DNA of 64,000 bases from Amycolatopsis nigrescens CSC17Ta-90 (GTDB taxonomy: Bacteria > Actinomycetota > Actinomycetes > Mycobacteriales > Pseudonocardiaceae): positions 7,113,001 to 7,177,000 of the forward strand of contig NZ_ARVW01000001.1 of assembly GCF_000384315.1 (NCBI RefSeq), read 5' to 3'. A program made the translations under genes and the position numbers. Positions 43,601 through 52,353 of this stretch are shown here, in pieces. Below the pieces are notes generated by a model that saw only the letters and a list, made by a program, of their open reading frames with translations, did no database searches and was not told where the DNA came from. Each line of letters starts with the position of its first letter. Position 1 is the first letter of the stretch.

Positions 43601-43820
43601 TCATGTCCGGCCGGCACCGGCCGCGCTCAGGGCTTCGGCCAGCACCTCGCGGACCGCGGCCAGGCTGACCATGCGAGCCGCCATCTCGTCTTCGACCACG
43701 ACCCCGTACTCCGCCTCCACGGCCGCCTGTATCTCGATCAGCGTGATCGAGGCCAGGCCGTGGTCGTCGTGGAACAGGCTGGTCTCGCCCAGTTCCCTCG
43801 GCGGATGGGTGCCGCAACCA
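43601..43820 (-). pseudogene. Acyl carrier protein, N-terminally truncated
   Basis: The frame reads RELGETSLFHDDHGLASITL, IEIQAAVEAEYGVVVEDEMA and VSLAAVREVLAEALSAAG before a stop at 43601. The GLASITLIEIQ region corresponds to the phosphopantetheine site (serine in LAS) of carrier proteins. The first helix is missing or replaced by unrelated sequence. The ketosynthase fragment starts 13 nt further on, the usual order in type II systems. Confidence 0.55.
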
Positions 43821-44045
43821 GGGGCAGGGCAGCTAGTCGGCTCGACTTTCTCGGTACGTCGAACATCCGTTCATCAGAGGTGCACGCTCGATGCGGTGCG
43901 AGCGGACGAGACCGGGCCTCCCCGTCGAGCATGCGAGGGCGATCATGGTGCCCGAGGATTGCCCTTCGGAACCTTTTCTGTGATGCCGGAGCGCGAGTAA
44001 GCAGGTGTTGTTACGCATGCGGTCCTGCGTGGAACGGAGACCATC

Positions 44046-46121
44046 GTGCATATACAGGATCAGCCGGAGCGACAGCAGCCCGCGGATGGGAGTCGCCAGC
44101 ACCGTGCCGGGTCGGCGGGTAACACCCGCGCGGCGGGGTTGGCGGCTCCGTATCCGGAGCACCTGTCACCGGACATGTTGCTGGCGCTGCAACGCAGCAT
44201 CGGCAACGCCGCGTTGGCTGGGTTTGCGGCCGGCCGGCGCGGCCAGCACGCTCCCGCCGATGCCGATCAGCGCCCCGTCCAACGATCAGCGGTGCACGAC
44301 GTGCTCCGCTCTCCGGGACACCCGTTGGATGGTCCGACCCGAAGCGAGATGGAGGCCAGGCTCGGGGCGGACTTCGCCGATGTCCGGCTGCACACCGATA
44401 CCGCCGCGGGGCATTCGGCGACCGAACTCGGCGCGCGTGCCTACACCGCGGGCGAGCACGTGGTCATCGGTCCCGGCGGCGGTGACCGGCACACCCTTGC
44501 CCACGAGCTGACCCACGTCATCCAGCAGCGCAGCGGCCCGGTCGCGGGCACGCCGACAGACGACGGGTTCGCGATGTCCGATCCCGGTGACGCCTACGAG
44601 CGTGCGGCGGAGGCCAATGCGCGGCGCGTGATGACGGGCGGTGCGCCCGAGGTGCACCACGATGTCGGCGATCGGCACACCGGGCACGCGCACCAACCCG
44701 TGCAGCGGATGCCGCTGGCCCAGTTCCAGCAGCAGGTCGGCGCGCTGGCGAACGACGTGGACTTCATCACCTTCGTCGAGATCCGACGCGGGCGGGAGGA
44801 CCCGGCCGCGGTCGTCGCCGACTCCGCGTCGGGCTCCCAGGCAAGGCTGGAACAGCTCGTGCGGGATGTGACGCCGGAGTCGGTGACCCAGTACATGAAC
44901 GACTACCAGGGGATGGCCGCGGGCACTCGGCAGCAGCCGCGGAACATCAGCAGGCCCATGGTGGTCGGGCTGGAGATGGAGATGCGCAACGCGGTGCTCC
45001 AGCTCGAGGAAGGGATGGCCAACGGTGAGGAACTCGCCCGCACGCCCGTCACCACGGAGGTCGGCCCGCCGGTGATGAAGCTGGTTGTCGAGGGCATGGA
45101 ACCCGGTGACCCCGGGATGGAGCTCGTCTACGGGCCCCTCGCGCCGGACGAGTACAAAAGTCCCGCGCTCATCAGTGCCAGGAACAAGCTCAAGACCGCC
45201 ATCCGCCGTGCGGGCACCATGGCGCAGCTCGTCACCGTCTACAACAAGTCGCTGCAAACTAGCGAGCAGCGGTACCGGCTGGTGCCGGGCCCGCACCAGC
45301 AGTGGCGCAAGAAGGCGACGCCCACGCCGAGGATCGGCACCCAGACCAATGTCTCGACCCCGTACTCCAAGGTCGGGCGGACGAACAACAGGCCGGAACA
45401 GGATTTCGGGGCGTTCTTCGAGTCGAACTCGCAGCGCAGGGTGCATGACGCGGCCAGGACGCAGGCAGCCGCCCTGGTCACGAAGATCGCCGCGCACTGG
45501 AACGCGAACTACCAGAACCTGGGTCAGCTGGCGCCCGGCATCAACCTGGGCCCGATGCTCACCCACCTGCTGTACCAGGAGGCGATGTACGCCAACCACC
45601 AGTTCGACCGGAACGTGATCGGCCACGACGACAAGCACGCCTTCCACGTGCTGTTGAAGCTCAGCCCGCAGGACGTGGCGATGGGGCTTATCACCGACGA
45701 CGAGGCGAAGCTGCTGCTCGCCTGGCTGGCCGACAACAAAGCGAAGCCCATCGCCGCCGCAGTGCTGGACACGTTCAAGGCGTTCAACAAGCCGTACGCG
45801 AAGGTGACCGTGGAATCCGACGCCATCTACCAGTACATGGTCGACGTGCTCGTCGCCAGGCTATTGGCCGATCAGCAACTGCTGGGGGAGGCCAATGACG
45901 AGGACCGCACATCGGCCGTCTTCGGCAACGCCAGGCAGGTCGCCGACGTCACCCATTTTCACCCCCGGCCCAGCAACCGCAGGCCGATCAACGTCTCCGG
46001 CAACAAGTACTTCATGGTCGTCGAACAACGCTCCATGGTGCACGCCGTCAACTCCAACGCCGAGTCGAACCCCCGGTTGTCAGTGGAGCAGATGAAGAAC
46101 CTGCAGAAGCCGACCACCTGA
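44046..46121 (+). CDS. DUF4157-domain protein, contractile-injection/polymorphic-toxin effector type
   Basis: This is a 691-residue protein. Residues about 40-60 carry the LALQRSIGNAALAG motif common at the front of such proteins. The DUF4157 domain (about 85-165) has RSEMEARLGADFADVRLHTD, AGEHVVIGPGG and the metalloprotease-like LAHELTHVIQQ (HELTH at 153-157). The remaining 500 residues match no family I know; a segment VVGLEMEMRN...MELVYGPL near 310-370 faintly recalls amidoligase-type folds. There is no signal peptide, as expected for cargo of extracellular contractile injection systems, but no such apparatus gene is in this window. GTG 44046 follows GGAG. Confidence 0.8.
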   Translation: MHIQDQPERQQPADGSRQHRAGSAGNTRAAGLAAPYPEHLSPDMLLALQRSIGNAALAGFAAGRRGQHAPADADQRPVQRSAVHDVLRSPGHPLDGPTRSEMEARLGADFADVRLHTDTAAGHSATELGARAYTAGEHVVIGPGGGDRHTLAHELTHVIQQRSGPVAGTPTDDGFAMSDPGDAYERAAEANARRVMTGGAPEVHHDVGDRHTGHAHQPVQRMPLAQFQQQVGALANDVDFITFVEIRRGREDPAAVVADSASGSQARLEQLVRDVTPESVTQYMNDYQGMAAGTRQQPRNISRPMVVGLEMEMRNAVLQLEEGMANGEELARTPVTTEVGPPVMKLVVEGMEPGDPGMELVYGPLAPDEYKSPALISARNKLKTAIRRAGTMAQLVTVYNKSLQTSEQRYRLVPGPHQQWRKKATPTPRIGTQTNVSTPYSKVGRTNNRPEQDFGAFFESNSQRRVHDAARTQAAALVTKIAAHWNANYQNLGQLAPGINLGPMLTHLLYQEAMYANHQFDRNVIGHDDKHAFHVLLKLSPQDVAMGLITDDEAKLLLAWLADNKAKPIAAAVLDTFKAFNKPYAKVTVESDAIYQYMVDVLVARLLADQQLLGEANDEDRTSAVFGNARQVADVTHFHPRPSNRRPINVSGNKYFMVVEQRSMVHAVNSNAESNPRLSVEQMKNLQKPTT

Positions 46122-46135
46122 CTCTCGGCCCGCAA

Positions 46136-46305
46136 GGCTTCCGCGGTCTGCGGGCGCTACGGGATCTCGCGGAAGGCCGACACGCATACGGGCTGTTACC
46201 GCGCTGGGGAGTGGATGGGGCTGGAGCGGCGGTCGAGGTGGCCGACGAACTGGCCGCACCAAACGACGCTCGAGGTTGTGGCCGTGGTGGTGGAGATCTG
46301 CCTTC
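46136..46305 (+). mobile_element. IS481-like transposase HTH remnant, tentative
   Basis: The frame reads ASAVCGRYGISRKADTHTGC, AGEWMGLERRSRWPTNWPHQT, which resembles the N-terminal helix-turn-helix of IS481-type transposases (CRRYGISRKTGYKW...GLEDRSRRPHRSPHQT). The catalytic core is absent. The rest of 46306-46909 holds no gene. Confidence 0.4.
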
Positions 46306-46571
46306 CCCGTCCCCCGGTGGATGTCCGGAGATCCGCGCTGACCTTGGTTCACATTGAGTTGGCCACTGCTCGGCGGCCGGTGCCGGTTGGTTTGAAACCG
46401 AGGTCACAGCGAACGGCACGGATGGCGGTACCGGCGGCCATTGGGGTTAACCAATCGGAGTGGTCGCGGAATCCGGCCGGTATCCGTGGTGACGGATCTG
46501 TGGGGAACGTCACCCCGGGGTTTCCCTGTCCGGCGGTGTCTCGTTGAACAGCGGTCGAGCCGGGTCAAGGC

Positions 46572-46615
46572 GGTCCACTGTGGACGAGCGTCCCTGCTGG
46601 GGTCCACTGTGGACC
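46572..46615. repeat. Two copies of a GGTCCACTGTGGAC palindrome
   Basis: GGTCCACTGTGGAC at 46572-46585 is repeated at 46601-46614 (extended to GGTCCACTGTGGACC), with start-to-start spacing of 29 bp. The pair lies about 295 bp upstream of the exopolysaccharide sugar-transferase gene. It could be a double operator; there is no further support. Confidence 0.45.
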
Positions 46616-46909
46616 GGGTAGGGGGTTGCGGTCCGTGGTTGGGCTGGATGGAGTAGCGGGGATGGTCGAGCGGGCGACGTCGCTCATTTACTGGCTACTT
46701 GGAGTAATTGTATGGCTGAAGCCGACAATCACCCTTTGTCACTCTTCTGTTATCGCCTCGTGCTGATTTAGTGTGCCTCGTGTAGCTGCCAGTGCTGGAA
46801 AGTCTTGTAACAACGCCGGATGGGTGGCCGATACCACGGCGAGTACTGCGAGGCTGACTACTCAGCGTATAGCTCGACCGGTTACTCAGGGAAACTATCG
46901 GGAGGTCAG

Positions 46910-48406
46910 ATGGAAGACTCGGTGCGGCCACCGACACCTGCGACCCGCGCGCTTCCACACCTCGACCTCAGCATCGCGCCACCGAAGCAGCACCGCGTGC
47001 CGGTATCGGAACCCGAACGGCGTACGCACTCGGACGCTTGGGAAGGCCGGTACCGCGGCTGGGTCATCGCCGGTGACCTGACCGCCACCGTGCTCGCCAT
47101 CGTGGTGGCCGGCCTGGTGATCGACCGTCCCGGCGACGGGCACCTGCTCGCCATCGGCACCGCCGTCGCGGTGCTCTGCGCGCTGCCGGGCAGCCGGGCC
47201 TGGAGTCAGAACGTGCTCGGCGAAGGCGCCGAGGAGTACCGCCGGCTCGGCCGCGGGTTCGCCGCCGCGGCGGTACTGATCGGACTGGTCGGCCTGCTGG
47301 TCGGCGAACTCGCCGTGCAGCCGTGGGTCTTCGTGGTGGTGCCGGCCGTCGCGGCACTCGCCTTCCCGCAGCGCTACCTGATGCGCCAGGTCCTGCACCG
47401 GGCCCGCCGCCACGGCAAGTGCCTGCTGCCGGTGCTGGCCGCGGGCAGTCCGGACACCGTGGCCGACCTGATCGCCCGCACCAGGCTGGAGTCCCACGTC
47501 GGCTGGCGGGTGGAGGCGGTGTGCACCGGCTCCGGGCGCAAGGGAGAGGTCGACGGGGTGCCGGTGGTCGGCCGCCTCGACGATCTCGCCGACCAGGTGC
47601 GGCGCGGCGGTTATCGCGTGGTCGCGGTCACCGCGGACCAGTACTGGACTCCCCGCCGGCTCCAGCAGCTGGCCTGGGACCTGGAGGGCACCTCGGCCGA
47701 GATGGTGGTGGCGCCGGTGCTGATGGAGGTCGCCGGGCCGCGGCTGAACGTCTCCGGGGTGTTCGGCATGCCGCTGTTGCGGGTGGCCGCTCCCGCCTTC
47801 ACCGGCGGCAGGCGCCTGGTCAAAGAGGTGGTCGACCGGGTGCTTTCCGCGCTGCTGCTCACCTTGCTCTCCCCGTTGCTGCTGGTGATCGCGCTCGCCG
47901 TCAAGTTCGGTGACCGCGGCCCGGTCATCTACCGGCAGCGCCGGGTCGGCCGCGACGGTGCCATCTTCACCATGCTCAAGTTCCGCACCATGGTCACCGA
48001 CGCCGAATCCGTGCGCTCCGGCCTGCTGGCCGACAACGACGGTTCGGGCCCGTTGTTCAAGCTGCGCAAGGATCCCCGGATCACCAAGGTCGGCTCGATC
48101 CTGCGCCGCTACTCGATGGACGAGCTCCCGCAGCTGTTCAACGTGCTCGGTGGCCGGATGTCGCTGGTCGGGCCGCGGCCGCCGCTGCCGGAGGAAACCG
48201 AGACCTACGAACGCGACGCGCGCCGCAAACTGCTGGTGAAGCCGGGGCTGACCGGCCTGTGGCAGGTCAGCGGCCGCAGCGACCTCACCTGGGCGGAGAG
48301 CGTCCGGCTGGACCTGCGGTACGTGGAGAACTGGTCACTGGCGATGGACCTGGTGATCATGTGGAAGACGGTGCGCGCCGTGGTCAGCGGCCAGGGCGCT
48401 TACTGA
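46910..48406 (+). CDS. Polyprenyl-phosphate sugar transferase, initiating enzyme of exopolysaccharide synthesis
   Basis: This 498-residue membrane enzyme moves the first sugar-1-phosphate from a nucleotide sugar to undecaprenyl phosphate. Residues about 45-165 have four to five membrane helices, then comes a CoA-binding-like domain, and residues about 300-498 are the bacterial sugar transferase domain with DRVLSALLLTLLSPLLLVIA, YRQRRVGRDG, FTMLKFRTM and DELPQLFNVLGGRMSLVGPR. ATG 46910 follows GGAGG (46901-46905). It opens the exopolysaccharide locus. Its last 23 nt overlap the end of the opposite-strand glycosyltransferase gene. Confidence 0.93.
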   Translation: MEDSVRPPTPATRALPHLDLSIAPPKQHRVPVSEPERRTHSDAWEGRYRGWVIAGDLTATVLAIVVAGLVIDRPGDGHLLAIGTAVAVLCALPGSRAWSQNVLGEGAEEYRRLGRGFAAAAVLIGLVGLLVGELAVQPWVFVVVPAVAALAFPQRYLMRQVLHRARRHGKCLLPVLAAGSPDTVADLIARTRLESHVGWRVEAVCTGSGRKGEVDGVPVVGRLDDLADQVRRGGYRVVAVTADQYWTPRRLQQLAWDLEGTSAEMVVAPVLMEVAGPRLNVSGVFGMPLLRVAAPAFTGGRRLVKEVVDRVLSALLLTLLSPLLLVIALAVKFGDRGPVIYRQRRVGRDGAIFTMLKFRTMVTDAESVRSGLLADNDGSGPLFKLRKDPRITKVGSILRRYSMDELPQLFNVLGGRMSLVGPRPPLPEETETYERDARRKLLVKPGLTGLWQVSGRSDLTWAESVRLDLRYVENWSLAMDLVIMWKTVRAVVSGQGAY

Positions 48407-49529
48407 GCTCGGTCATCATCGCGACGATCTCGCCGCGGTAGCGCTCCGGCGCGAAGTCCCGCTCGGCCCGTTCCTTCGCGGCCCGTGCGCGCTCGATCGC
48501 GGCGGGCCAGTCGTCCACCAGCGCGGTGATCGCCTCGGCCAGTGCCGCCGGGTCGTCCGCGGGGACCACCGAGCCACACTGTCCATTTTGGACCGTCTCG
48601 GGCAGTCCCTGCGCGTCGGTGACCACCACCGGCACTCCGGCCAACTGCGCCTCCACCGACGTGTTGCCGAAGGGCTCCACTCTGGACGGTACGACGGCGA
48701 TGTCCGCGTCGTGGTAGGCGTCCCAGACGTCGGTGCGGAAGCCGTTGAGCCGCACCGACCCGGCGAGGCCGGCCGCGGAGATCCTGGCGCGGAGCTCGTC
48801 TTCGAACCACTCGTAACCGGGGAACACCGAGCCGACCACGTCCAGCACGGCCTTGCGCCCGGCGCGGTTGAGCGCCAGCACCGCCTCCACCGCGGTGTCG
48901 GTGCCCTTGCGCGGGGAGACCCGGCCGACCAGCACCAGGCGGATCGGGTCGCCGGCCGAGGCGCGCCGCCGTGGTGGCGAACCGGGCCCCGGCACGCCGT
49001 TGTACACCAGCCGGGTGCGGCCGGAGAGCCTCGGCAGCGTGCCGGCGAGTACCGCGCCGGTCGCTTCGCTGTTCACCACCACGGAATCGGCGGCCAGCAG
49101 GGGAGCGGCCAGGCCGATCCGGACCGGAGCCGGTACCGCGTCCTCCGCCTCGTGCACATGGGCCAGTACGCGCCGGCGGGTCAGCCGGGCCAGCAACAGC
49201 CAGGCCGGCATGGTCACCGTGTTCACGTACACCACGGACGGCCGCTCGGTGCGTAGCAGCCGCAGCATCGGCGGTACCGAGCGGACGGCGTCGGCCAGCA
49301 GCCTGGCGAACCCGGCCGGGCGCAGCGCGGCCTTGCGCAGCACCGGGGTCGGGCAGAGCACCACCCGCGCGCCGTGCTCGGTCAGCAGCCCGGTGAGCGG
49401 CCCGTCCTGGGGCAGCGTGGCGACCACCCGCCAGCCCGCACCGGTCAGCGCGGCGACGGACTCGGCGAACACCCGGTCCGCCCCGTAGAGCCCGGACGAG
49501 GGATGCGCCATCAGCGCCAATGGGCTCAA
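48384..49529 (-). CDS. Glycosyltransferase family 4
   Basis: This 381-residue GT-B glycosyltransferase has an N-terminal acceptor domain (HPSSGLYGADRVFAESVAAL) and a C-terminal nucleotide-sugar domain with LVGRVSPRKGTDTAVEAVLA and VVPSRVEPFGNTSVEAQLAG, where the E-x7-E pattern marks family 4. It is predicted to add one sugar of the repeat unit on the cytoplasmic side of the membrane. It overlaps the upstream polymerase gene by 4 nt and is cotranscribed with it. Confidence 0.9.
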   Translation of the reverse strand: MSPLALMAHPSSGLYGADRVFAESVAALTGAGWRVVATLPQDGPLTGLLTEHGARVVLCPTPVLRKAALRPAGFARLLADAVRSVPPMLRLLRTERPSVVYVNTVTMPAWLLLARLTRRRVLAHVHEAEDAVPAPVRIGLAAPLLAADSVVVNSEATGAVLAGTLPRLSGRTRLVYNGVPGPGSPPRRRASAGDPIRLVLVGRVSPRKGTDTAVEAVLALNRAGRKAVLDVVGSVFPGYEWFEDELRARISAAGLAGSVRLNGFRTDVWDAYHDADIAVVPSRVEPFGNTSVEAQLAGVPVVVTDAQGLPETVQNGQCGSVVPADDPAALAEAITALVDDWPAAIERARAAKERAERDFAPERYRGEIVAMMTELSKRPGR

Positions 49530-50839
49530 CGCGGTTCTCTTTCTTCAAGGCCCGCAACGGTTTGCTCGTCCTGCCGGCGCCGGGTCGTGACCGTCCAGGC
49601 GGCGAGTACGAACAGCCAGGTGCAGGACACCGTGGCCGGGGCGCCGAGGCCCTGGGTGAACATCGAGTTCGTGAACATGCCGGCGAGCAGGCCCAGCACC
49701 AGGATCCGGGTGACGAGCACCTCGGGCCGGACCCTGGACAGCTTCACCGCGGTGTAGCCGACCGTGCCGATCAACGCCAGCCAGGTCAGCACGCCGACCA
49801 GCCCGGTGTCCACCAGCAGGTTGATCACCGCGTTGTGCCCGCCGCCGAGGCCGGTGGACTCCAGGAAGACGCCGCGGGTCGCGGTGAGCCCGAACCCGTA
49901 GAGCGGATGCTGCCCGGCCAGTTCCAGCGCGTAGCCCCACAGCGTGGTCCGGAAGCTCAGGGTGGACAGCGCTTCGGCGCTCTCTCCGCGGGCGAAGAAG
50001 GACTCGATGGCGTCGGAGCTGGTCAGCGCCACCACGGTGAGCACCGCGGCCGCCACCACGCACAGCTCCACCTTGCGGCTGCCGCGCCAGCGCGTCCAGA
50101 GCAGCACCAGGATGCCTGCCACCGCGCCGACCACGGCGCCCCTGGTCTTGGTGGCGACCAGCCCGGCGAGGCAGATCAACAGCAGCAGCACGTACACCGG
50201 AATCGGCCAGTGCGGGCCGCCGCGGCGCAGCCCGTAGGTCAGCGTGTAACCGGTGAGCAGCACCACCGCGATGGCCAGTATCTCGCCGGCCTGCACCGGG
50301 TGGATGTAGAGCCAGGTGAACCGGTCGGGCTGGGTGCGCAGCCGGGGGAAGGGCACCAGCACCCCGAACACCACGGACAACGCGGCCAGTGCGGCGAACC
50401 CGTGCGCGATCCGATGTGGTGCGTCGGCGTCGGCGTGCCTGGCGATCGACCTGGCCAGCGCGAGGATCACCACGACCTGCCCGGCGCGTACCGCGGCCAA
50501 ATCGAGATACGGCGAGTAGAGCGCCGAGCCAACCAGCACGAGCACGTAGGCGTAGAGCAGGTAGGTGATGGGTTCGGCCCGGCGGATCCGGGTCGACGGC
50601 CGGAACCGGAGGAAGAGGAAGGCGGCGACCAGCAGGTAGATGCCGATCTCGAGCAGCACGAACGGGTCCGCGTTGCCGGCCACCGCCTGGTCGTTGGCCC
50701 GCAGCCGGAACTTGTACTCGCTGGCCACGACCAGTGCGAGCACGCACAGCACCGGCCACCACTGCCGGACGGCGCGGCGGCGGACCGGATGGTCGGACGG
50801 AGCCGCACCGCCGGTCGGGTCGGCCGCTTGCTGGCTCAT
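49526..50839 (-). CDS. O-antigen ligase/polymerase-like membrane protein (Wzy role)
   Basis: This is a 437-residue protein with about 11-12 membrane helices and the large outer loop typical of Wzy/WaaL proteins (ATRGVFLESTGLGGGHNAVI). A hydrophobic run WPVLCVLALVVASEYKF starts the membrane part. It probably polymerises lipid-linked repeat units outside the membrane. The start ATG 50839 faces the divergent glycosyltransferase gene at 51061 across 221 bp that hold no gene. Confidence 0.85.
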   Translation of the reverse strand: MSQQAADPTGGAAPSDHPVRRRAVRQWWPVLCVLALVVASEYKFRLRANDQAVAGNADPFVLLEIGIYLLVAAFLFLRFRPSTRIRRAEPITYLLYAYVLVLVGSALYSPYLDLAAVRAGQVVVILALARSIARHADADAPHRIAHGFAALAALSVVFGVLVPFPRLRTQPDRFTWLYIHPVQAGEILAIAVVLLTGYTLTYGLRRGGPHWPIPVYVLLLLICLAGLVATKTRGAVVGAVAGILVLLWTRWRGSRKVELCVVAAAVLTVVALTSSDAIESFFARGESAEALSTLSFRTTLWGYALELAGQHPLYGFGLTATRGVFLESTGLGGGHNAVINLLVDTGLVGVLTWLALIGTVGYTAVKLSRVRPEVLVTRILVLGLLAGMFTNSMFTQGLGAPATVSCTWLFVLAAWTVTTRRRQDEQTVAGLEEREPR

Positions 50840-51060
50840 CGGACCCTTCGCTGGACTGGTTTCACCCGCACGCTCACCCGGTTGGCGGCGGCGGATGGAT
50901 TAGCCGGATGCTACGAACGGTGTAACGAACATCCGACAAGTTGATATTACTATGCTGAGACTCGCGCCCCGGCCCCGACCACGCCCGCCAACCCGGCGAC
51001 GGTCGTTAGTGGCCGGCGACGCGAGTATCTCATTTAACTCAGGAAGTCGACCGGTGGACG

Positions 51061-52353
51061 ATGCGCATTTCGATGTTCGGCACGCGGGGTGTTCCCGCTC
51101 GTTACGGTGGTTTCGAAACCTGCGTCGAAGAGGTCGGCCGGCGGCTGGCCGAGCGGGGTCACGAGGTCACCGTGTACTGCCGGCTCGCCGAAACGGACAC
51201 CGGGGACGCGGCGCCGCAGCAGGCCGAGCACCTCGGCATGCGCCTGGTGCATTTGCCCGCACTGCGCAAGAAAACCCTGGAAACGCTCAGTCACACGGCG
51301 TGGTCGGTCCGGCACGCGCTGTCCGCGCCGCCCGATGTCGCTTTCGTCTTCAACGCGGCGAACGCCCCGCTCCTGCCGCTGCTGCGCGCCCGGCGCATTC
51401 CGGTGGTGACCCATGTGGACGGTCTGGAGTGGAAACGGGCGAAGTGGAATGGCGCCGGCCAGCGTTACTACCGGCTCGCGGAAGCGCTGGCGGTACGGTG
51501 GTCGGACGCGCTCATAGCAGATGCGGTCGGCATTCAGGAATACTATTCGGAACGCTTTTCGGTCTCGACCGAATACATTCCCTACGGCGCGCCCATTCTC
51601 GGTGAGATCGGTGCCGACCAGCTACCGGAACTCGAGCTGGCCGCCCGGCGCTATCACCTGGTGGTGGCCCGCTTCGAGCCGGAGAACCACGTGCACCTCG
51701 CCATCCAGGGCTACCTGGAGAGCTCCGCGGAATGTCCGCTGGTGGTGGTCGGCGCGGCGCCCTACGCGGACGAGTACACGGCCAGGATCAAGCGGCTGGC
51801 TTCCGCGCACGAAGGGGTCCGGCTGCTCGGGTCGGTGTGGAACCAGGAACGGCTCGACCAGCTCTACGGCAACGCGCTCACCTACGTGCACGGCCACTCG
51901 GTCGGCGGCACCAACCCGTCCCTGCTGCGGGCGATGGGCGCCGCCGCGCCGACCTCGGCCTTCGACGTGAACTTCAACCGCGAGGTGCTCGGCGAGTTCG
52001 GCCGCTACTTCGGCGGCCCCGGAGACCTGGCGGCCCTGTTCGACGAGGCCGAAGCCCGGCCGGAGGAGACCCGGCTGCGGGGCTACGCACAGCTCGCTTC
52101 GCTCGACCGTTACGAATGGGACGCGGTCGCCGACTCCTACGAAGAGCTTGCGACCAGGACGGCCACCACCCGGAGACCGGCCAGGCGCCTCGCGCCGCTC
52201 CGGGGGTGGTGCCAGGCTCACGCGCTGACCACGTCCCCCGCTCGAAATCTCCGTCCCCCTCCCCGAAATCCCCACCGACAGAAGGAATTTTCATGTCTCG
52301 TGCCCGAAGGCGCGTTTCCGCCGCGACCGCGGTGCTGGCGGCCGCTTCGCTGA
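51061..52353 (+). CDS. Glycosyltransferase, DUF1972/rhamnosyltransferase type
   Basis: This 430-residue GT-B enzyme begins MRISMFGTRGVPARYGGFET, the hallmark of the DUF1972 group, which often transfers rhamnose. The donor domain has VARFEPENHVHLAIQGYLES and VHGHSVGGTNPSLLRAMG. The last 40 residues are basic, proline-rich and read through the start of the next gene, overlapping it by 61 nt; this tail is probably not structurally important. The divergent promoter region lies at 50840-51060. Confidence 0.9.
   Translation: MRISMFGTRGVPARYGGFETCVEEVGRRLAERGHEVTVYCRLAETDTGDAAPQQAEHLGMRLVHLPALRKKTLETLSHTAWSVRHALSAPPDVAFVFNAANAPLLPLLRARRIPVVTHVDGLEWKRAKWNGAGQRYYRLAEALAVRWSDALIADAVGIQEYYSERFSVSTEYIPYGAPILGEIGADQLPELELAARRYHLVVARFEPENHVHLAIQGYLESSAECPLVVVGAAPYADEYTARIKRLASAHEGVRLLGSVWNQERLDQLYGNALTYVHGHSVGGTNPSLLRAMGAAAPTSAFDVNFNREVLGEFGRYFGGPGDLAALFDEAEARPEETRLRGYAQLASLDRYEWDAVADSYEELATRTATTRRPARRLAPLRGWCQAHALTTSPARNLRPPPRNPHRQKEFSCLVPEGAFPPRPRCWRPLR

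Noticed and set aside
43840..44045. Possible transposase tail before the DUF4157 gene
   Set aside because: Short frames in this stretch do not match any IS family well enough to call.
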